This document shows positions 59,329 through 64,000 of a stretch of 64,000 nucleotides of DNA, piece by piece. The notes under the pieces were generated by a model. That model was not told the DNA's origin. It did not search any database and worked only from the letters and a program-made list of their open reading frames with translations. Both the position numbers and the translations under genes were made by a program. Each line of letters opens with the position of its first letter. The stretch's first letter is position 1. The stretch comes from JALHFZ01 sp963674625 (lineage in GTDB: Bacteria; Synergistota; Synergistia; Synergistales; Aminobacteriaceae): positions 62,001 through 126,000 of the forward strand of contig CAXXXO010000001.1 in NCBI GenBank assembly GCA_963674625.2. Direction: 5' to 3'.

Positions 59329-61065
59329 TCATTCGATTCCTGCGTATTCCCGGTAGAGTTCGAGGCGTTTTTCCAGAGATTCCCGGTCGATTCGTCCGGT
59401 GCTGGTCTCCACGGTGTACATCTTCTCCGGCACTTTCAGATTGGCAGCGCCGAAGCCGCAGAGCTTTTTCCATTCGTGCTTCCGCTTCAGGGCCTCTTCG
59501 CCGAGGGCGTGCAGCTTCGGTCCGTCCCAGGAGTGCCCGAGGGCGTCGAGCCCCTGAATGATAATTTCGTCGTCGTAGACCCCCCTGGCGAAGAGGCAGA
59601 GGACGAGGGAGTTCAGCACGAGGCGCCACCGGGCGTCGTCCACCTGGGTACGGACCTGCTCCTCGAGGGGCTTCCTTTTGTTCAGGAGGCCCTGGTCGAT
59701 GGAGTAGCCGAAATCGTCGAGATGGGAGTGGCGTACCCCCAGAAGGCACGTGACGGCATAGTTTTCACCCGTCATGTACCCTCCGGGCTCTACGCCGCCG
59801 TACTGGATGGCCCATTCTGTCCCTCCCCATTTTTCGGAGCACTCGGCGCACCCTTTTTCCAGATCCCGGAAGAGTTCCCCCTCTCCCCGGGCTATCCGCT
59901 CGAGCATGGCGTGGTAGGTCCCTCCGTCCCCGAAGGCCGGCGACAGTCCGCCGAGGGCTTCCTTTGACAGGGTCCCTCGGGAAAAGGACTCCGTCGCCCA
60001 TGCGAGGGTGCACCCGAGGGAGATGACGTCCCACCCCTGTTTTTCCGTTATCAGGAGGAGCTTGAGGATTTCCTCGGGGGAGGAGAGCCCCAGCATGCTT
60101 CCCATGGCGTAGATGAGTTCGTAGTCGTAGGATGTGCGGTTGGTGCTGTAGTGCCAGGGGGCGAATTCCTCCCGAAGCTGGGCCATGTGGATGCAGCCGC
60201 ACTGGCAGTGGGCGCAGGCGGTGTGCTGCACGAGGAAGTCCCGGGCGAACCGTTCGCCGGAGATTGAGTCGGCCCCTTCGAAGGTCCCCTCGCTGAAATT
60301 CCGGGTGGGGAGCCCCCGGATGAGGGAGAGTGGGCGGACATTGGCCATGGTTCCGATATCGTGGTACTTTTTCATCTCCCCCGATTTTACTACCCGGTCG
60401 TAGAGGGTCTGGTAGATTGCCTTGTATTCCTTCGGCTTCTTCAGGGGAGGGGATTTGGTCCCGCTGATGACGATGGCCTTGAGGTTCTTGCTCCCGAGCA
60501 CTGCCCCGATCCCGAGCCTGCCGAAGTGGCGTGAGCCGTCCACGGTGGCGCAGGCGATGGGAGAGAGCCGTTCCCCGGCAGGGCCGATGCGGAGCACCGA
60601 GACCTTCCGTCCTTCCCGCCCTTCCGCTTCCCGAAGGATGCGGTCCGTGGCGGTGGCTGATTTTCCCCAGAAGGTGTCGGCGGACTTCAGGGCGGTCTTG
60701 TCGTTTTCGACGACGAGGTAGGAGGGAGCCTTCGCCCTGCCGGTGATCACGAGAGCGTCGATGCCCGCGTCCCGCATGGACATGGCCATCCGCCCTCCGG
60801 CGTAGGATTCTCCCAGTTCTCCTGAGAGGGGGGATTTGAAGAGGGCGGCGGTCTTTGTCGCCACCGGCAGGAGAGAGCTGAAGGGGCCGATGGCGAAGAT
60901 GAGGGGGCTCTCCGGCGCAAGGGGGTCTCCTTTGGGGTTTCCGTGCCGGAAGAGCAGTTCCGTGCCGACGGCGCTTCCGCCGAGGAATTTTTCGAAGAGT
61001 TCGGGGTCCTCAACGATCTGTCCCGTTCCCGCCGCGAGGTCCGCGTAGAGAATGGTCCCGGTCAT
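59329..61065 (-). CDS. Aldehyde ferredoxin oxidoreductase family protein
   Basis: A 578-residue tungsten (or molybdenum) bis-pterin enzyme oxidising aldehydes to acids with ferredoxin. The N-terminal pterin domain is followed by the 4Fe-4S motif C284-x2-C287-x3-C291, with the fourth Cys further on. RLGIGAVLGSKNLKAIVISG (184-203) and the GPFSS region are typical. ATG 61065 has AAGGAG 10 nt upstream and overlaps the ferredoxin gene stop as ATGA. Likely roles are removing aldehydes formed in amino acid fermentation or reducing acids. The electron partner is encoded just upstream. Confidence 0.93.
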   Translation of the reverse strand: MTGTILYADLAAGTGQIVEDPELFEKFLGGSAVGTELLFRHGNPKGDPLAPESPLIFAIGPFSSLLPVATKTAALFKSPLSGELGESYAGGRMAMSMRDAGIDALVITGRAKAPSYLVVENDKTALKSADTFWGKSATATDRILREAEGREGRKVSVLRIGPAGERLSPIACATVDGSRHFGRLGIGAVLGSKNLKAIVISGTKSPPLKKPKEYKAIYQTLYDRVVKSGEMKKYHDIGTMANVRPLSLIRGLPTRNFSEGTFEGADSISGERFARDFLVQHTACAHCQCGCIHMAQLREEFAPWHYSTNRTSYDYELIYAMGSMLGLSSPEEILKLLLITEKQGWDVISLGCTLAWATESFSRGTLSKEALGGLSPAFGDGGTYHAMLERIARGEGELFRDLEKGCAECSEKWGGTEWAIQYGGVEPGGYMTGENYAVTCLLGVRHSHLDDFGYSIDQGLLNKRKPLEEQVRTQVDDARWRLVLNSLVLCLFARGVYDDEIIIQGLDALGHSWDGPKLHALGEEALKRKHEWKKLCGFGAANLKVPEKMYTVETSTGRIDRESLEKRLELYREYAGIE

Positions 61066-61490
61066 GGCCGATCTTCTCCTTCCGGTTCGGCTGCCATGGC
61101 GATCACGTTGTTCGGGCAGTGGGCGACGCACTGTCCGCAGAAGATGCAGGGGAGGGGCTGCCGCTCCTCCTCATCCCATTGGAGGGCGTGAATGGCACAG
61201 GCTTCGACGCAGAGCCTGCATGAGACGCAGAGGGCCTTGTTCAGCCGCACTCCGCCTCCCGGGGCGACAGTCAGGGCTTCCGTGGGACAGGCCTTCGCGC
61301 AGTCGGGATCGGCGCACCGGGCACAGACCCGGATGGAGAAGGCCCCTTCCACGCCGGCATAGGCCTTTACCCTCAGGGCGGCCTTTCCGCTGCCGGCGGC
61401 GTTTCTCACCATCCGGCTGCAGGCGTACATGCAGCTGAAGCATCCGATGCACTGATCCCGGTTTATAACCCGCAGATATTTAACATCCAT
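61062..61490 (-). CDS. 4Fe-4S ferredoxin, four cluster motifs, partner of the AOR
   Basis: A 142-residue iron-sulfur protein with four Cys motifs: C14-x2-C17-x2-C20-x3-C24, C56-x2-C59-x4-C64-x3-C68, C88-x2-C91-x2-C94-x3-C98 and C115-x2-C118-x2-C121-x3-C125. This is the HycB/CooF-like arrangement of electron-transfer subunits. ATG 61490 has GAGGTGG upstream; the frame runs 24 codons further but without a site. Coupled to the AOR gene by ATGA. It passes electrons between the AOR and a soluble acceptor. Confidence 0.9.
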   Translation of the reverse strand: MDVKYLRVINRDQCIGCFSCMYACSRMVRNAAGSGKAALRVKAYAGVEGAFSIRVCARCADPDCAKACPTEALTVAPGGGVRLNKALCVSCRLCVEACAIHALQWDEEERQPLPCIFCGQCVAHCPNNVIAMAAEPEGEDRP

Positions 61491-61550
61491 GGATATACCA
61501 CCTCTTTCTGAACCTCCTCCATAATCCCCTGTCTTTTTTCTCCTGTCAAC

Positions 61551-61559
61551 TGATACAAT
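61551..61559 (+). promoter_or_regulatory. Extended -10 element upstream of 61613
   Basis: TGATACAAT, an extended -10, 54 bp before the small exported protein. No good -35 is seen at 17 bp. Confidence 0.4.
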
Positions 61560-61612
61560 CATGCCGGGAACTTCGAAAATGAGAATGCAGCGGAAATTCA
61601 GGAGGTGGAGAA

Positions 61613-61939
61613 ATGAAGAAGAGAAGAATTCTGATTTCCCTCGCGGTACTGCTGGCCTTTGCCCTGTCGGCCAGGGCCAACCCTTACCGGAAGGAGGAGA
61701 TGCGCCTCGTCACTGAGAAGGACGGCGTCGTCTATTCCATCATCCCCGGCCGCACGGCAATTGTGGAGTATCCGACCGATCAGGGGGAGAAGATGCTCGA
61801 GACCTTCGTTTATCTGAAGATACCCTCTCAGAACCTGGAGGAAATTCAGCAGTGGAACATCCGCCTGAACGGAATGGAATACCGGGTACAGGATCTCTAC
61901 GATTACGCCCTCGATACGGGGGGCATGGTGGACCAGTGA
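61613..61939 (+). CDS. Small exported protein, interrupted by an in-frame TGA
   Basis: 108 residues to the first stop. The signal peptide (KKRRILISLAVLLAFALS) ends near ARA22, followed by a mixed domain (VYSIIPGRTAIVEYPTDQGE). After TGA 61937-61939 the same frame stays open for 33 more codons to TAA 62039-62041, reading IVQPDWASWRPVKEGSVEEK and then a helix (LVQAAREILAEKK). The tail looks like real protein. So this may be a nonsense mutation (TGG to TGA), read-through, or less likely a selenocysteine codon. AGGAGG precedes ATG 61613. Family not recognised. Confidence 0.7.
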   Translation: MKKRRILISLAVLLAFALSARANPYRKEEMRLVTEKDGVVYSIIPGRTAIVEYPTDQGEKMLETFVYLKIPSQNLEEIQQWNIRLNGMEYRVQDLYDYALDTGGMVDQ

Positions 61940-62071
61940 ATCGTCCAGCCCGACTGGGCCTCGTGGAGGCCCGTTAAGGAAGGATCGGTGGAGGAAAAGC
62001 TCGTTCAGGCGGCACGGGAGATTCTGGCGGAGAAAAAGTAAAAAAGTAAAGAAGAAGGGAGTTGTTTGCTC

Positions 62072-62641
62072 ATGGACAGGGATGCCCTTTTTTATCGGCT
62101 TCTCGACGTGATCGAGGTCGATATCGCCCCCCTCACGGCCCGGGGAGTCTCCATCGGAAGCAAGGTTTTCGGAGCGGCGGTGCTGCGGAAGAAGGATCTC
62201 TCCCTCGTGGTCGCGGGAACAAACCACGAGGCCTTCTCCCCCCTGTGGCACGGGGAGGTCTACACCATCAAGCTTTTCTACGAGCTTCAGGGGCACCCCG
62301 ATCCCTCGGACTGTCTCTTTCTCTCAACCCACGAACCCTGTTCCATGTGCATCTCCGCTCTTGCCTGGGCAGGCTTCCGGGAGATCTATTACTTCTTCGG
62401 CTACGAGCAGACCAGGGACGATTTTTCCATCCCCCACGATCTTCGAATTCTACGGGAGGTCTTCGACTGCGACGCCCCCTCGAAAGACAACGCCTATTTC
62501 ACGAGCCGTTCTGTCGCCGAAATGGTGCAGGGCCTTGAAAACCCGGAAAAGGGCAGGGCTCGGGCCGAGCAGATCCGGCAGCTCTACGCGGGACTGTCGG
62601 CGGTCTACCAGGCGGGAGAGAAAAGAATGGTGCTGAAGTAG
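62072..62641 (+). CDS. Cytidine/deoxycytidylate deaminase-like zinc protein
   Basis: A 189-residue protein with the zinc deaminase motifs H60-G61-E62 and P89-C90-x2-C93 (PCSMC). It deaminates a nucleoside, base or related amine. The family usually has HAE; the Gly here and the C-terminal ~70-residue extension set it apart from housekeeping tRNA adenosine or dCMP deaminases. ATG 62072 lies 10 nt after AAGGGAG; TTG 62066 is an alternative start. It lies 30 bp after the interrupted exported-protein frame and may share its transcript. Confidence 0.82.
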   Translation: MDRDALFYRLLDVIEVDIAPLTARGVSIGSKVFGAAVLRKKDLSLVVAGTNHEAFSPLWHGEVYTIKLFYELQGHPDPSDCLFLSTHEPCSMCISALAWAGFREIYYFFGYEQTRDDFSIPHDLRILREVFDCDAPSKDNAYFTSRSVAEMVQGLENPEKGRARAEQIRQLYAGLSAVYQAGEKRMVLK

Positions 62642-62653
62642 GTTCAAGTCGGC

Positions 62654-62681
62654 TTGACAAATGGGAAGAACCCCCTAGAAT
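62654..62681 (+). promoter_or_regulatory. Sigma-70 promoter of the chromate transporter pair
   Basis: TTGACA (62654-62659), 16-bp spacer, TAGAAT (62676-62681), about 105 bp before the first chrA-like gene. Confidence 0.65.
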
Positions 62682-62786
62682 CGAAAATGCATTCAATTTC
62701 TCCCGGAGGAAGAACGATCCGCCCGGTTTTGTTGTGGTGAAAACCTCCGGTCTTTACAGTATGGTTTCAATAGAGGAGGGGTTTTT

Positions 62787-63314
62787 TTGAGTAATGAGCT
62801 GTTTCCTATCTTCGTTTCCTTTGCGAAGATAGGGTCCGTCGCCTACGGCGGAGGACCGTCCATGGTCCCTCTGCTGAAGGCGGAAGTGGTGGAGCGTAAG
62901 CAATGGATCTCCACCGACGATTTTCTCGACGCCCTCGCCATAGGGAATGCCCTTCCCGGGCCGATCGTTGTGAAAATGGCTGCTGCCATCGGCTACCGGA
63001 CGGCCGGGTGGCCCGGTGCAATTTCCGCCGTGACGGGAATCATCCTGCCGAGCGCCCTTGCGCTGCTTGTGCTGATGGGCTTCGTCGCCCTCGTGAAGGA
63101 TAACCCCCTTGTGACAAGCATGCTCCGGGGCCTTCGCCCCGTGGTGGTGGCCATGCTCGCCTACGCGGCATGGGATATGGCCCCAAATGCCCTGAAAAAC
63201 GCCGCCACCGTTACCATAGGAGTTATTGCCTTCGCCCTGCTGATCTTCGCCCCCATTCATCCCGCCTTCGTCGTCGTGATGGGAGCGGTCGCGGGAGTGC
63301 TGCTGAATCTGTAG
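62787..63314 (+). CDS. Chromate transporter family protein, half-size subunit 1
   Basis: A 175-residue membrane protein with about six hydrophobic segments, one CHR domain. IGSVAYGGGPSMVPLLKAEV and AIGNALPGPIVVKMAAAIGY are the family signatures. Short-chain CHR proteins work as pairs with opposite membrane orientation. TTG 62787 is chosen for GAGGAGGG 6 nt upstream. Chromate export is the named function, but the natural anion in this organism is unknown. Confidence 0.92.
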   Translation: MSNELFPIFVSFAKIGSVAYGGGPSMVPLLKAEVVERKQWISTDDFLDALAIGNALPGPIVVKMAAAIGYRTAGWPGAISAVTGIILPSALALLVLMGFVALVKDNPLVTSMLRGLRPVVVAMLAYAAWDMAPNALKNAATVTIGVIAFALLIFAPIHPAFVVVMGAVAGVLLNL

Positions 63315-63369
63315 AAAAGAATCTGCTCATAACAGACTATCTTCCGGAAGTATGGAAAGGAGAAAATAA

Positions 63370-63894
63370 ATGGAGGCAGTTCTCGCTCTTTTCTGGTCGT
63401 TTCTGAAAATCGGTACAGTGGGGTACGGGGGCGGCCCCTCCATGATCCCCCTGATCCTGGAGGAGGTAGTGAACCTCCGGCAGTGGATGAACTTGGAGAG
63501 CTTCATGGACATCCTCGCCATCGGCAATGCCCTCCCCGGTCCCATCGCGACGAAAATGTCCGTGGTCATCGGCTATGATGTGGCAGGCCCGCTCGGGGCG
63601 GTTGCAGCCCTGATGGGGACGATCCTCCCCGGCCTCATTGCAATTGTGCTGCTGCTGAGGTTCGTTGCGTACATCAGCGGAAACCCCCGGGTGGCAAGCA
63701 TGCTGAAGGGCTTGCGTCCAGTGGTGGTTGCCATGCTCGCCTTCGCGGCCTGGGATATGTCCCCCAGCTCCTTCACGGGACCTGCGACATGGATCATCGG
63801 GGCCGTCACACTTTTGCTGATGATAAAGACGAAAATCCACCCCGCCCTCTTCGTCGTTGCGGGAGCGGCAGCGGGAGCCCTGCTGAGGCTCTGA
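63370..63894 (+). CDS. Chromate transporter family protein, half-size subunit 2
   Basis: A 174-residue CHR-domain membrane protein, paralogue and partner of the preceding gene. IGTVGYGGGPSMIPLILEEV and AIGNALPGPIATKMSVVIGY are intact. AAAGGAG precedes the ATG. The pair is separated by 55 bp and followed by two hairpins, forming a two-gene operon. Confidence 0.92.
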   Translation: MEAVLALFWSFLKIGTVGYGGGPSMIPLILEEVVNLRQWMNLESFMDILAIGNALPGPIATKMSVVIGYDVAGPLGAVAALMGTILPGLIAIVLLLRFVAYISGNPRVASMLKGLRPVVVAMLAFAAWDMSPSSFTGPATWIIGAVTLLLMIKTKIHPALFVVAGAAAGALLRL

Positions 63895-63900
63895 CAGACA

Positions 63901-63931
63901 AGAAGGGGGCTCCGTTTCGGAGCCCCCTTCT
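63901..63931 (+). terminator. First hairpin after the chromate transporter pair
   Basis: A 13-bp stem (AGAAGGGGGCTCC 63901-63913 / 63919-63931), loop GTTTC, with only a weak pyrimidine run after it. Confidence 0.6.
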
Positions 63932-63948
63932 CTGGCGCTTCTCTTCAT

Positions 63949-63993
63949 CAGCGCCCGGCGGGAAGAGAATTCCGCCGGGCGCTGATATTTTTT
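63949..63993 (+). terminator. Rho-independent terminator near the window end
   Basis: A 13-bp GC stem (CAGCGCCCGGCGG 63949-63961 / 63972-63984) followed by ATATTTTTT. It ends the chrA operon and might also serve a gene beyond the window. Confidence 0.85.
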
Positions 63994-64000
63994 ACTCTTC

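Noticed and set aside
61937..61980. Firm selenocysteine call at the in-frame TGA
   Set aside because: The short stem is weak evidence and the site lacks a known selenoprotein context; kept only as a possibility.

Overview
The window is a gene-dense bacterial chromosome segment. Coding DNA is GC-rich and intergenic DNA AT-richer; most genes have strong AGGAGG-type ribosome binding sites, and TTG/GTG starts are frequent. The content fits an anaerobic, amino-acid- and organic-acid-fermenting bacterium, most likely of the phylum Synergistota. This is inferred from the gene mix: three TRAP uptake systems, separate MutA/MutB/MeaB, a tungsten-type aldehyde:ferredoxin oxidoreductase with a ferredoxin partner, an exported C69 dipeptidase, and many 4Fe-4S proteins. 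No rRNA, tRNA or CRISPR array was seen.

1-18.9 kb is mostly housekeeping and small accessory genes: a YyaL-type thioredoxin-domain protein, a MATE exporter, the principal sigma factor RpoD with an unusual charged N-terminal extension, a dodecin, an exported zinc phospholipase C-like enzyme, a histidine phosphatase, a 2-hydroxyacid dehydrogenase, exonuclease III, an alpha/beta hydrolase, a membrane polyferredoxin, a PfpI protein, phosphoglucomutase, a one-helix microprotein, and several unassigned genes. Two ~51-bp palindromes with IS3/IS150-like ends sit inside larger terminator-like inverted repeats, after rpoD and near 16.4 kb.

19.2-35.5 kb holds two convergent exported Ntn-hydrolases and then the most distinctive locus of the window. 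This is a long minus-strand operon: AtuA-like, MmgE/PrpD, DUF4387, two more MmgE/PrpD proteins, aconitase-type large and small subunits, a TAXI-type TRAP transporter, and a PrpB-type lyase. It is read divergently from a DUF128/NrpR-like regulator. The intergenic region has two back-to-back sigma-70 promoters that share -35 bases, and two copies of CGGAA-N6-TTCCG. This contains GGAA-N6-TTCC, the operator known for methanogen NrpR. I infer an uncharacterised pathway that imports a branched di- or tricarboxylate, isomerises or hydrates it, and cleaves it to a 2-oxoacid plus a short acid.

36-41.7 kb encodes methylmalonyl-CoA mutase (MutA, MutB) and its GTPase MeaB, which would link propionyl units to succinyl-CoA. 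41.8-54.5 kb carries two DctPQM TRAP systems. The first is followed by a DUF3160 plus exported Memo-like gene pair, bracketed by a duplicated 3' end of the TRAP permease gene with its terminator. Then come an amidohydrolase and a second PrpB paralogue that has its own TRAP system.

54.8-59.3 kb is a scar region: a broken IS256-family transposase, an apparently intact IS3-family element with a -1 frameshift signal, a diguanylate cyclase, and a formamidase pseudogene. 59.3-64 kb carries the aldehyde oxidoreductase and ferredoxin pair, a small exported protein interrupted by an in-frame TGA, a nucleoside-deaminase-like protein, and two half-size chromate transporter subunits.
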